Source: Paenibacillus sp. R14(2021) (GTDB lineage: Bacteria > Bacillota > Bacilli > Paenibacillales > Paenibacillaceae). From it: a DNA stretch of 64,000 nt. The notes beneath the pieces were generated by a model. The model was not told the origin of the DNA, searched no databases, and saw only the letters and a list, made by a program, of their open reading frames with translations. Made by a program: the position numbers and the translations under genes. The DNA lies in contig NZ_CP080269.1 in NCBI RefSeq assembly GCF_019431355.1, positions 5,389,001 to 5,453,000 on the forward strand, read 5' to 3'. Of this stretch, positions 10,191-18,283 are shown in pieces; within the stretch, counting starts at the first letter, position 1; the number at the start of each line of letters is the position of its first letter.

Positions 10191-10204
10191 GTTTCGTCAT
10201 CAAA

Positions 10205-10350
10205 CTGCTGAAGCGGCAGCCGATGTGCAAAGGTGATACCTACTTACCTTTATCAATGTAGGTACTCGGCTATGCTGTGGGCGGAATTCCGCCTTAGACG
10301 TTGATCGTCAAGGGTGTAGCGTGAGGGAGGGTTGAATGCCCCCTATTTTT
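10205..10350 (+). ncRNA. EAR-like (eps-associated RNA) processive antitermination element
   Basis: The region lies between the kinase and flippase genes and folds richly. AGCCGA pairs with TCGGCT. ACCTAC pairs with GTAGGT, and AAAGGT can reach into that loop to ACCTTT, giving a pseudoknot. GGCGGAATTCCGCC is a perfect hairpin, GACG-TTGAT-CGTC another, and a final GGGAGGG/CCCCCT stem ends in a T-run. The position, size and pseudoknot agree with what is known of the EAR (epsC) RNA of Bacillales, which lets polymerase read long EPS operons without premature termination. The match is from memory; a covariance-model search with the epsC/EAR model would decide. Confidence 0.75.
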
Positions 10351-10372
10351 TACTCATGAATTGCCCACCATT

Positions 10373-10421
10373 AAAAGTTTAAGGCATGCAGTTAAACGTT
10401 AACTGTATTCCTTAAACTTTT
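10373..10421 (+). terminator. Long interrupted hairpin just below the EAR-like RNA
   Basis: AAAAGTTTAAGG (10373-10384) pairs perfectly with CCTTAAACTTTT (10410-10421), and CAGTTAA pairs with TTAACTG at the tip. The right arm ends in TTTT. It could be a terminator that the EAR element helps polymerase to pass, just before the flippase gene. The tip also resembles a CcpA site (12 of 14 positions). Confidence 0.5.
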
Positions 10422-10446
10422 ATTTCGAAATGGAGTGTATCCAGTC

Positions 10447-11787
10447 ATGCGCACAGCCCGATCGGTTACGATGTCTGTTCGGCGGTCATCGAGAGTCAAT
10501 ACCTTCGGCAAGCAGCTAACAGTGCTTATAACCGGCTCGGTGGCCTCGCAAATCATTTTGTTTTTATCGGCGCCAGTCATCGCGCGAATGTTCTCGCCGA
10601 CTGATTACGGCGTATTTACGTTCTATAGTTCGATGATCAGCATTCTCTCTATGATTACCGGGGGGAAATACGAAATTGCGATCGTTCTGCCGGATAGCGA
10701 CGAAGAGGCAGCTAACGTCATGGGTTTGTCCATGCTTTCCGTTCTTGCCGTAACGGGATTCGCTGCCGTGCTTTTTGCATTCTTTGGAGAATGGTTCATG
10801 GGGATGTTCGGGGCAGATTCGGATCCGCTATGGCTGATTTGGATTCCGATCGGGATGCTGGCCGTCGGCTGGTACCAAAGCTGCAATTATTGGAGCACGC
10901 GGAAGAAAACATTCAAAAGGCAATCCATCTCCCAAATTCTCCGCTCCACGACGGTAAGCGGCATACAATTGTCGACTGGCTTTTCCGGAATACACGCGGT
11001 CGGGTTAATTCTCGGCCAGCTAGGGGGACAAGTCATCGCGACTTCGGCGCTTATGTACCAGACATGGAAGGAAGACGGCAAAATGATTTTGTCGCAGCTT
11101 CGATGGGCCAAAATCAAAGCCGCCTCCATCCGGTACAAGCAATTCCCGCTATTCAACATGCCGCAGACGTTTTTGAACGCGCTCAGCAACCAGATGGCGC
11201 CATTTCTATTGGCCATGTATTACGGCTCGGCCGTCGTCGGGTTCTACGGAGTTTCGCTCCGTCTGCTCCAACAACCGATCACGATTATCAGTCAATCGGT
11301 CCGTCAAGTGTATCTCAAGCGTGCATCGGAGGTTCATAACAAGGGTCAACGATTATTTCCCGTGTTTATGAAAACGACTGCCGCCCTTTTCGCAATAGGC
11401 ATCGTGCCCACCCTCATCATCATGATCTGGGGGCCGGAATTATTTAAGCTGCTCCTCGGCGAAAAATGGGGGTTGGCCGGCGAATATGCGCGCTGGATGG
11501 TTTTATGGCTGTTCTTCGCTTATCTGAATCCGCCCGCGTCGGTTACAGCGCAAGTGTTGGAACGGCAGAAATCGATGCTTGTTTTTGAAGTGTTTCTCTT
11601 CTCTGCCAGATGGCTCTCGCTTTGGTTAGGCTATGAATTAGGAGACAACATGACCAGCATCATTTGTTTCAGCTTGACAGGGGCCTTGTTCCAATTGATC
11701 TACATCGCCGGAATCGGCGCTATGTGTTTCCGTTCGAGAATGCCGCAGGTAGAGATAGCAGATCAATACCCGGAGAGTAGGAGCTGA
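10447..11787 (+). CDS. Wzx-like polysaccharide flippase
   Basis: Multi-pass MATE/Wzx-type protein expected to flip the undecaprenyl-linked EPS repeat unit across the membrane. The 446 residues suit the family. About a dozen hydrophobic segments start after an Arg-rich head; S-x-x-x-Q-I-I-L-F-L-x-x-P-V-I-A-R-x-F-x-P-x-x-Y-G is the typical first block. The ATG at 10447 has GGAGTG nine bases upstream; the ATG at 10471 and a GTG at 10435 are alternatives. It lies in the EPS operon after the EAR-like RNA and four bases before the PaaK-like gene. Confidence 0.88.
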   Translation: MRTARSVTMSVRRSSRVNTFGKQLTVLITGSVASQIILFLSAPVIARMFSPTDYGVFTFYSSMISILSMITGGKYEIAIVLPDSDEEAANVMGLSMLSVLAVTGFAAVLFAFFGEWFMGMFGADSDPLWLIWIPIGMLAVGWYQSCNYWSTRKKTFKRQSISQILRSTTVSGIQLSTGFSGIHAVGLILGQLGGQVIATSALMYQTWKEDGKMILSQLRWAKIKAASIRYKQFPLFNMPQTFLNALSNQMAPFLLAMYYGSAVVGFYGVSLRLLQQPITIISQSVRQVYLKRASEVHNKGQRLFPVFMKTTAALFAIGIVPTLIIMIWGPELFKLLLGEKWGLAGEYARWMVLWLFFAYLNPPASVTAQVLERQKSMLVFEVFLFSARWLSLWLGYELGDNMTSIICFSLTGALFQLIYIAGIGAMCFRSRMPQVEIADQYPESRS

Positions 11788-11791
11788 GTCC

Positions 11792-13159
11792 ATGCTTACA
11801 TTGGAATTAAAACGGAAAATGCTGAACCTGAAGCATCGCCACCATCGTCAAATCGCGGATAAACTCGAATATCTGCGAGCGATGCAATGGGCAGACCCTG
11901 AGAGGTTCTGGAAGGAACGCGACGGAAGACTTGCCCATTTGCTGCAGTTTGCGCAGCGCAACGTGCCCTATTACAGCGATATGCGCCAAATGAATGACAT
12001 CGTCGTAGCGAATGGACGCATCGACTACGAACGTTTCGCCCAGATTCCGTTGATGGATAAGTCGATTCTCCAGCAGCAATATAAACAGCTGTTATCGGAT
12101 GATTTGGATACGCGCGACTGGACGGTAAACACCTCGGGCGGTTCAACGGGAGTACCTGCACGTTTCGCGCAGGATCAAATCTATAAAGACTGGTCGCAGG
12201 GGAATAAAATGTTGTTCGACGAATGGAGCGGAAGGGCCGTCGGCGATAAGCAAATTCGTCTATGGGGGTCCGTCAGGGACTTGCTCGTCGGCAAAGAAAC
12301 ATGGCGAACGTACACGGGCAGATGGTTGCGCGGGGAAGTCTGGCTGAATGCCTATGAAATGTCAGAAAAACTAATGTCCGACTATGTCCAGATCATAAAC
12401 CGCTTCAAGCCCAAGCAAATCTTGAGTTACGTCGAAAGCATATATGAGTTGGCCCGCTTCATTCAGAAGAAAGGATTAAAAGTCCACGCTCCCGGCGGCA
12501 TTATGACAACAGCGGGGGTATTGCGCGCCGAAATGCGAGAAACGATCGAATCTACCTTCCGTACGAAAGTATTCAATCGGTATGGTTCGAGAGAGGTCGG
12601 CGACATGGCGTGCGAGTGCGATCGCCATGAAGGACTTCACGTTTCCGAATTAATGCATTACGTGGAGCTCGTCGACGACGAAGGCAAGCCGGTTGCGCCA
12701 GGCGAAGCGGGGCACATCGTCGTAACCTCCCTTTCCAACTACGCGATGCCGCTCATTCGATACCGGATCGGCGACATGGCGGTTTGGTCGGAGCAGCCTT
12801 GCTCTTGCGGAAGACCGCACCGGTTGCTGAAGGAAATTTTCGGCCGCGAGAGCGATTCCTTCATCACTTCCAACGGGACGCGGATTCATGGTTCCCTTTT
12901 CACGCAGCTGCTCTTTTCGCTTGACTGGGTCGAACGCTACCAGGTCGTTCAGGAGGACGTCGATCGGATCGTGATCACGATCGTAAGCGAGGGCGGAGAG
13001 CGGGATCTCGCGGCAAACAGGAAGATGCTTGATCAAGTCGTAAACGACATTCGCAAATCAATGGGCGAGGAGTGTGACGTGGACTTCAAAACCGTCGCGC
13101 ACATCGATACGTCCGCTTCCGGCAAATATCGGTACACGATTTCGAAGGTGGCGTTATAG
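11792..13159 (+). CDS. PaaK/CapK-like adenylate-forming enzyme of EPS synthesis
   Basis: A 455-residue protein of the phenylacetate-CoA ligase-like group often found in capsule clusters. The AMP-binding loop N-T-S-G-G-S-T-G-V-P-A lies near residues 110-120, followed by Y-G-S-R-E-V-G and the R-Y-R-I-G-D-M adenylation block near 325. A C-C-type pair (S-C-G-R) and C-E-C-D suggest a metal-binding lobe, as in PaaK-like proteins. The substrate is unknown; it may activate an acyl or amino-acid decoration of the polymer. The ATG start has AGGAGC upstream. In other capsule clusters such genes are annotated as CapK, with function still inferred. Confidence 0.8.
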   Translation: MLTLELKRKMLNLKHRHHRQIADKLEYLRAMQWADPERFWKERDGRLAHLLQFAQRNVPYYSDMRQMNDIVVANGRIDYERFAQIPLMDKSILQQQYKQLLSDDLDTRDWTVNTSGGSTGVPARFAQDQIYKDWSQGNKMLFDEWSGRAVGDKQIRLWGSVRDLLVGKETWRTYTGRWLRGEVWLNAYEMSEKLMSDYVQIINRFKPKQILSYVESIYELARFIQKKGLKVHAPGGIMTTAGVLRAEMRETIESTFRTKVFNRYGSREVGDMACECDRHEGLHVSELMHYVELVDDEGKPVAPGEAGHIVVTSLSNYAMPLIRYRIGDMAVWSEQPCSCGRPHRLLKEIFGRESDSFITSNGTRIHGSLFTQLLFSLDWVERYQVVQEDVDRIVITIVSEGGERDLAANRKMLDQVVNDIRKSMGEECDVDFKTVAHIDTSASGKYRYTISKVAL

Positions 13160-13197
13160 TATCCAAGCCAGTAGAGCTGAATCGGGGGTGCAGGGGA

Positions 13198-14295
13198 ATG
13201 AAAAGCGTACTGTTCATTGCGCCTTCGCTTCGGGGAGGCGGTGCTGAAAGGGTCATTATCAATCTGCTAAAGCATATGAGCCGAAGCGGCGTCGAGCTTT
13301 CCTTCATCGCGCTTAAGCTGGAGGGACCCTATGTCAGTCAACTGCCGGATGACGTCGAGGCGATCGATTTGAACACGAGAAGAGTGCGACACAGCATCTT
13401 TAAATTGACCAGGGAGATAAACCGGATCCAGCCAGATGTCGTTTTGTCCACGCTCGGTCACTTAAATCTCTTGCTGCTCCTCATTCGGCCGTTCTTGCGG
13501 AAGAAGCCGAAGCTCGTTTTGCGGGAAGCGAACGCGCCAAGCTTCGCGATTCCGGCTAATTCGAAAGGGCGTTTCATGAAGTGGTTGTACAGAATTCTGT
13601 ATCCGAGAGCGGATCGGATCATTGCTTTGTCTTCGGGGATGGCCGAAGATTTAATCCGCTTTTCCCGCCTTCCTGCCGGTAAAGTAACGATTATCCACAA
13701 TCCGGTCGTGACGGAAGAAGTAAACAAGCGGGCGAGCCAACAAGCGGAGCACGCCTGGATCACGGATAAACAGCTACCGGTTTGCATTAGCGTCGGTCGA
13801 CTCGTGGAGCAAAAAAACTACGACGTGCTCTTGCGGGCATTCGCGCTCGTGCAGCAACAGCTGCCGTGCCGTTTGATCGTGCTCGGAGAAGGCAAAGAGC
13901 GTGCAAAACTCGAAGGGCTCAGAGACCGGCTGGGATTAACGGACAAAGTCGATTTTCACGGCTTCGCATCCAATCCGTTCGCGTATGTGGCCAAAGCCGA
14001 TTTATTCGTCCTGTCGTCACGATGGGAGGGTATGCCTAACGTACTGCTTGAAGCTCTGGCCGTTGGGATACAAATTGTATCAACCGATTGTATCGGCGTC
14101 GACGATGTTCTGGACGGCGGCAAATACGGCGCGATCGTTCCGGTCGGGGGCGAGGCTGAATTGGCGTCGGCTATAGCGCGCTCCTTATCCCGGCAGGACG
14201 CGGCTGCTTGCGCCGATAGGCAGAAGAGCCGGGCTGCGCATTTCAATATCGAGCGTATCTCCAACGAGTACCGGCGGTTGCTGCTCGAAGTGTAA
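13198..14295 (+). CDS. GT4-family glycosyltransferase
   Basis: Retaining GT-B glycosyltransferase that should add a sugar to the EPS repeat unit at the inner membrane face. The 365 residues contain the glycine-rich acceptor loop S-L-R-G-G-G-A-E-R (10-18), V-G-R-L-V-E-Q-K-N-Y (about 199) and the donor-site E-x7-E motif in S-S-R-W-E-G-M-P-N-V-L-L-E-A-L (about 270). Just after it, where G-I/V-P-x-V is usual, the protein has G-I-Q-I-V-S-T-D-C. The codons for this stretch form a perfect XRE-type operator (14067-14081). The sugar donor cannot be told from sequence. It has a GGGG-type ribosome site and lies within the EPS operon. Confidence 0.88.
   Translation: MKSVLFIAPSLRGGGAERVIINLLKHMSRSGVELSFIALKLEGPYVSQLPDDVEAIDLNTRRVRHSIFKLTREINRIQPDVVLSTLGHLNLLLLLIRPFLRKKPKLVLREANAPSFAIPANSKGRFMKWLYRILYPRADRIIALSSGMAEDLIRFSRLPAGKVTIIHNPVVTEEVNKRASQQAEHAWITDKQLPVCISVGRLVEQKNYDVLLRAFALVQQQLPCRLIVLGEGKERAKLEGLRDRLGLTDKVDFHGFASNPFAYVAKADLFVLSSRWEGMPNVLLEALAVGIQIVSTDCIGVDDVLDGGKYGAIVPVGGEAELASAIARSLSRQDAAACADRQKSRAAHFNIERISNEYRRLLLEV
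14067..14081. promoter_or_regulatory. Operator O4, perfect palindrome inside a coding sequence
   Basis: GATACAAATTGTATC, the exact consensus, lies 870 bases into the GT4 gene. One perfect 15-mer is not expected by chance in 64 kb (about 64,000/4^15 per orientation). It could act as an intragenic road-block or a looping partner for O1-O3. Confidence 0.65.
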
Positions 14296-14334
14296 GGAGA
14301 TCGAACCGCCGAATGAGTAAGGAGATGACCGCAC

Positions 14335-15816
14335 ATGGGGTATTATTCAATCCCGATCGCGCTGCTGATCGGGGGCATCATCAGCATCGTCGAAACGTGC
14401 CGGAAGCGCAAGCACGGACCGGTCGACTTTTTGCTTGGTTTTCATATCATTTATTTTTTGTCTTTTTGTGTTTCTCCGATCTTCTTGATCTCGTTCGATA
14501 TTCAGAGTTTGCCCAACTGGGCATGGCTCGGCAAATACGACTTCGACTCGGGCGTCTACTTTTGGGCGTCGCTGCTCAGTCTTGGCTGCTATTTTTGCGT
14601 GTTGTTCGGCTATGGTTTCACGCAAAAGCTGTCCTTAAAGCGCGAGTCGCGCGCAATGAAACCGGCCGCGAAACTGACGTTTAAACTTCCGGATAAGCAG
14701 TTGTTCCTGATTGCGGCGATGACCGGCGCCGTGGGCACGTTCAGCTTTCTCGTCTATACGCAGTCCATCGGCGGTTTCGGGAGTCTGTTCCAAAACGCCA
14801 TCCTGCTTAGGGGGGGAGGGAACGTCTTCAACTCGCCATTTGCGTTCCTGAAGAACGTTAGTCCCTTCCTGCTCATCGCCTCGTATATGTTCTACGCGTT
14901 GATGAAACAAGGCAGAAGCGTATCGATCCGCCGCGTGGCTGCCTTGTGTTTCGCGGCTATGTTCGTCTTATCGATGATGCTGTTGTTTCATAAAGCCGGC
15001 CGGATGGGCTTGATCTCCTATCTGATTACATTCCCGGTCGCGCAAATGCTCTACAAAGGGAAGATCAAGATTCGGACAATCGTCGGCTTCGGGGCCTTTT
15101 TTATTCTCATGGTGCTGTTCGGCAAGCAGTTGTTCAACTATTTCCTCTATCCGGAGGGACTGACGCAACGCGTATCGACGGTTTCCGAGAATACGACGAA
15201 CGTGTTCGCAATGGTTTTCGCGGAGTTTGCTTTCCCGATCGCATCGCTTGCGAACGTTATCTCCGTCTATCCCGAACTAGCGGGCTTCCATTGGTTCAGC
15301 GACATCGCGTACAGCTGGATGTACCTGATGCCAGACAACTTGTTTCCGATGAAGCTGCCCGAAACGATCTCGTTTATCAACACGCAACAGTTCGGCGCTT
15401 CCGGTACGGTTCCGATCGACCTGGTATCGTTCGGGTTCCTCAGCATGGGCATTGCCGGGGTCATGGTTGCCGGGACGGCCTTCGGCGCAGTGTTGGCTTT
15501 GTTCGACCGGTTGTTCAGCGACATGAAGGAAATGATCAGCATCGTATTCCGGGTTGCCTGGATCAACTTCTTCGCGTTCAGGGTGATGTACGCGGATCCT
15601 GAAATGGCGTTCTCCGCCTCATTCACGCTGATGGCGGGTACGCTGGCCATCCTTTACGGCGTTCATTCCTATCAGAAGAAAACAAACAAGGGGCGGGTGA
15701 AGTCAGATGCAAGCCGACAAAATAAAGCTGTTCAAGGTCATATCCGGACTGCATACCGGAGGGGCGGAAATGATGCTCTTCCAGACGGCAACGAGCTTAA
15801 GCCGGGAACGGTTTGA
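14335..15816 (+). CDS. Wzy-like EPS repeat-unit polymerase
   Basis: Multi-pass membrane protein with the spacing of oligosaccharide repeat-unit polymerases: about 10-12 hydrophobic segments and a larger loop around 190-330. The ATG has AAGGAG ten bases upstream. It sits between two GT genes in the EPS operon and no other polymerase candidate exists in that cluster. The last 37 codons overlap the next gene by 110 bases. The tail (K-K-T-N-K-G-R-V-K-S-D then a polar stretch) reads out of frame through the start of the next GT gene, suggesting loss of an earlier stop. 493 residues. Confidence 0.8.
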   Translation: MGYYSIPIALLIGGIISIVETCRKRKHGPVDFLLGFHIIYFLSFCVSPIFLISFDIQSLPNWAWLGKYDFDSGVYFWASLLSLGCYFCVLFGYGFTQKLSLKRESRAMKPAAKLTFKLPDKQLFLIAAMTGAVGTFSFLVYTQSIGGFGSLFQNAILLRGGGNVFNSPFAFLKNVSPFLLIASYMFYALMKQGRSVSIRRVAALCFAAMFVLSMMLLFHKAGRMGLISYLITFPVAQMLYKGKIKIRTIVGFGAFFILMVLFGKQLFNYFLYPEGLTQRVSTVSENTTNVFAMVFAEFAFPIASLANVISVYPELAGFHWFSDIAYSWMYLMPDNLFPMKLPETISFINTQQFGASGTVPIDLVSFGFLSMGIAGVMVAGTAFGAVLALFDRLFSDMKEMISIVFRVAWINFFAFRVMYADPEMAFSASFTLMAGTLAILYGVHSYQKKTNKGRVKSDASRQNKAVQGHIRTAYRRGGNDALPDGNELKPGTV

Positions 15817-16870
15817 AACGGTTGTCATTTCGCTCCAGAAAGGGGGCCAACTCGCCGCGAGACTGCGGGACAACGGAATTAAAGTCATCGAGATCGGTAT
15901 CGAAGGCCAGCTGTCATGGGTGAAACTATTCTCGCTTTTCCGGCTGATGAGGAAGGAAAAGCCGCACATCGTGCATGCTTATATGTTCCATGCCGATTTC
16001 TCCAGCCGCATCTTCGGAAGATTGGCTCGCGTTCCGATCATCATCTCGTCCATCCGAAACGAAAATATCGGCGGACGTTTGCGGGAACGGCTGCTTGGCG
16101 TAACCAAGCACATGGCAGATTGCGTAACGGCGGTTTGCAAAGCGGCGGGTGAGCGACAGGTCAAACAGGGGGCTGTTTCGAAACAGCAGCTGCAGATTTT
16201 GTACAATGGCGTCGAAATGGGCAGATTCGCGCCGCCGCCTTCGGAGACGCTGTCGCACCTCCGCGGAGAGCTAGGCATTCCGGCACGGCATTTCGTTTAC
16301 ATAACAGTGGGGAGAATGGTCGAACAGAAAAACCATCTAGGCTTGCTGGAAAGCTTCGCGAGCGTCGTGCGGGACTATCCCGACAGCACGCTCGTGATCG
16401 CAGGCGACGGCAAGCTCAGACCCCGAATCGAAGCTCGGGTCACCGAGCTGGGACTTCAAGGGCATGTCCGATGCTTGGGTGTTCGTCAAGATATACCGCA
16501 GTTGTTGCACATGTCAGACGCTTTCGTGCTTTCCTCGAATTGGGAGGGGTTTCCGAACGTGGTTCTGGAAGCGATGGCTTCCGGCAAGCCGGTCGTGGCG
16601 ACACAAACAGGTGGCGTCGCCGAGCTCGTCGATGACGGGGAGACGGGGTACGTGGTAGCGCCGGACAATCCTGCGGCAATGACAGCGGGGCTGCTGAAAT
16701 TGGCCGCGCTTAGTTCGCTGGACCGCAGTCAGATGGGGAACCGCGCATTGGTTACGGTCAAGGAAAGATTCACCCTGGAGCGCACGTTGGAGCAAACCGT
16801 AGAACTGTATGATTCGTTATTGAGGCGCAAAGGAGTATTGATAAACCTTGGGGAAGCGCGAACTGGATGA
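15707..16870 (+). CDS. GT4-family glycosyltransferase
   Basis: 387-residue GT-B transferase of EPS synthesis. S-G-L-H-T-G-G-A-E-M-M-L (13-24) is the N-domain loop, V-G-R-M-V-E-Q-K-N-H (about 202) the interdomain motif, and S-S-N-W-E-G-F-P-N-V-V-L-E-A-M-A-S-G-K-P-V-V (about 277-298) the donor E-x7-E site. The ATG at 15707 lies within the end of the polymerase gene, with GGGTGAAG in front. Its 3' end overlaps the beta-helix gene by 23 bases, so the three genes are translationally packed. Confidence 0.9.
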   Translation: MQADKIKLFKVISGLHTGGAEMMLFQTATSLSRERFETVVISLQKGGQLAARLRDNGIKVIEIGIEGQLSWVKLFSLFRLMRKEKPHIVHAYMFHADFSSRIFGRLARVPIIISSIRNENIGGRLRERLLGVTKHMADCVTAVCKAAGERQVKQGAVSKQQLQILYNGVEMGRFAPPPSETLSHLRGELGIPARHFVYITVGRMVEQKNHLGLLESFASVVRDYPDSTLVIAGDGKLRPRIEARVTELGLQGHVRCLGVRQDIPQLLHMSDAFVLSSNWEGFPNVVLEAMASGKPVVATQTGGVAELVDDGETGYVVAPDNPAAMTAGLLKLAALSSLDRSQMGNRALVTVKERFTLERTLEQTVELYDSLLRRKGVLINLGEARTG

Positions 16871-18281
16871 AAGCCCGAAACGGATGAACAGAAGAGCTTT
16901 TCTAGCTGCGACCGGCTCGCTGGTAGCCGGTTACTTGCTCGCGAACGCTACCGGCGTTAAATGGCTGAACCGAATGTTCGGTACTTCGGCCGAGGAGAGC
17001 TCGGCGCTGGCTCCCGTACCGACGGAGCCGATGGCAAGAGCCATTCCCGCCGCAGAGGTGGCCGACTGGATTAATGTCAAAAACTACGGAGCCGAGGGAG
17101 ACAACAAAAAAGACGACACGAATGCGATCAAAGCCGCGATTCAAGCCGCTTCGAAACGAAAGGGGGCCGTCTATTTTCCGGAAGGCACCTATGTGGTGAC
17201 ACAAACATTGAAAATTTCGAGTCCGCTTTCATTGATCGGCGCGGGCATGAACGCTTCGATCATTCGTATGAAGGCCGTCAACGTCGACGGCATTCTGGTA
17301 ACCGAAACGTCCGATGTCTTTATTTCCCAGCTCCAAGTTCGGGACGTCAAAAATACGAAAGGCGGAGAAAATACGGGCATCCATCTTCGCGATGCCAAGA
17401 ATGCCGTCGTCGAGCATTGCCGCATTTATAATAGCGATGATTCTGGCATTCGGGTCGGATACGGTCGGAATTCGGTGTCCAAGGGCTGTAAGCTGCTCTA
17501 CTGCGATGTGGAGAAGACGAATCGCGGATCTGGAATTGAAGTGATTAGGGCGGCGGATACCTTAGTCCAAGGCTGCTCGGTTAGAGATAGCTTCCAGCAC
17601 GGCATCCGCTTATGCGGCGCGTCCGGCCCGGTGGTCGTTGCCAACCGAACGTATGCCAGCAAATTTTCGGAGATTTCGATTCAAGGCTTCGGTGCCAACG
17701 AGGTTGTCACTCACCCGGTTACGAACTTCATGGTCAATAATAATTACTGCCGCGGGGACGGCAAGAATTCGGGGTTGACCGTGTTTAACTCGGCGGAGAA
17801 CGGGACCGTATCGGACAATGTTTTCGATAACAACCTCATTGGACTGAAAATTTACGATTCGAACGGCTATGGCAACCGGGATATCGTCTTTCTCGGCAAC
17901 ACCGTGACGAACAACGGTACGGGCGTCTACATTCGCGGAAGCGAGCGGAGGCTTGCGTTCCGGCAAAATACGATTTCCGATTTTCAAAAAAGCCCGGATT
18001 CGACGCAGTATGCTTACGCGTTCCAGATCGAAGGTTACGGCAAAACGCTGGATTTAACGATCGAGAACAACGACATCACGAACAAACTGGACGCAAACGG
18101 CAGGTTTCAGGTAGCGATCGGCATGACGAAGCTTGCGGACAAAGCACGCGTGTTTTTTCGAAACAATACGATGCGGCTAAGCCGCTCGCAAGATGACCGG
18201 TACTTCCTGTTCGACGGAAGCGGGACGTTCTCGAATCAAATGAACGGAACCGATACGAATACGCTACTACCTTACGAATGA
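16848..18281 (+). CDS. Tat-exported right-handed beta-helix protein (pectate-lyase-like)
   Basis: A 477-residue protein predicted to leave the cell by the Tat route: N-R-R-A-F-L-A-A-T-G at residues 14-23 is a twin-arginine motif before a hydrophobic stretch. The body starts W-I-N-V-K-N-Y-G-A-E-G-D (about 77), the entry motif of the pectate-lyase-3/GH28-like fold, then beta-helix rungs. The best start is a TTG at 16848 with AGGAG 12 bases upstream; an ATG at 16884 also keeps the Tat motif but lacks a ribosome site. It is the last gene of the EPS operon and may cleave, epimerise or bind the secreted polymer. It is a paralogue of the next protein. Confidence 0.82.
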   Translation: MGKRELDESPKRMNRRAFLAATGSLVAGYLLANATGVKWLNRMFGTSAEESSALAPVPTEPMARAIPAAEVADWINVKNYGAEGDNKKDDTNAIKAAIQAASKRKGAVYFPEGTYVVTQTLKISSPLSLIGAGMNASIIRMKAVNVDGILVTETSDVFISQLQVRDVKNTKGGENTGIHLRDAKNAVVEHCRIYNSDDSGIRVGYGRNSVSKGCKLLYCDVEKTNRGSGIEVIRAADTLVQGCSVRDSFQHGIRLCGASGPVVVANRTYASKFSEISIQGFGANEVVTHPVTNFMVNNNYCRGDGKNSGLTVFNSAENGTVSDNVFDNNLIGLKIYDSNGYGNRDIVFLGNTVTNNGTGVYIRGSERRLAFRQNTISDFQKSPDSTQYAYAFQIEGYGKTLDLTIENNDITNKLDANGRFQVAIGMTKLADKARVFFRNNTMRLSRSQDDRYFLFDGSGTFSNQMNGTDTNTLLPYE

Positions 18282-18283
18282 CG

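Noticed and set aside
10391..10404. CcpA-like match at the tip of the hairpin before the flippase gene
   Set aside because: Two mismatches at the 5' end, and the symmetry is already explained by the stem.
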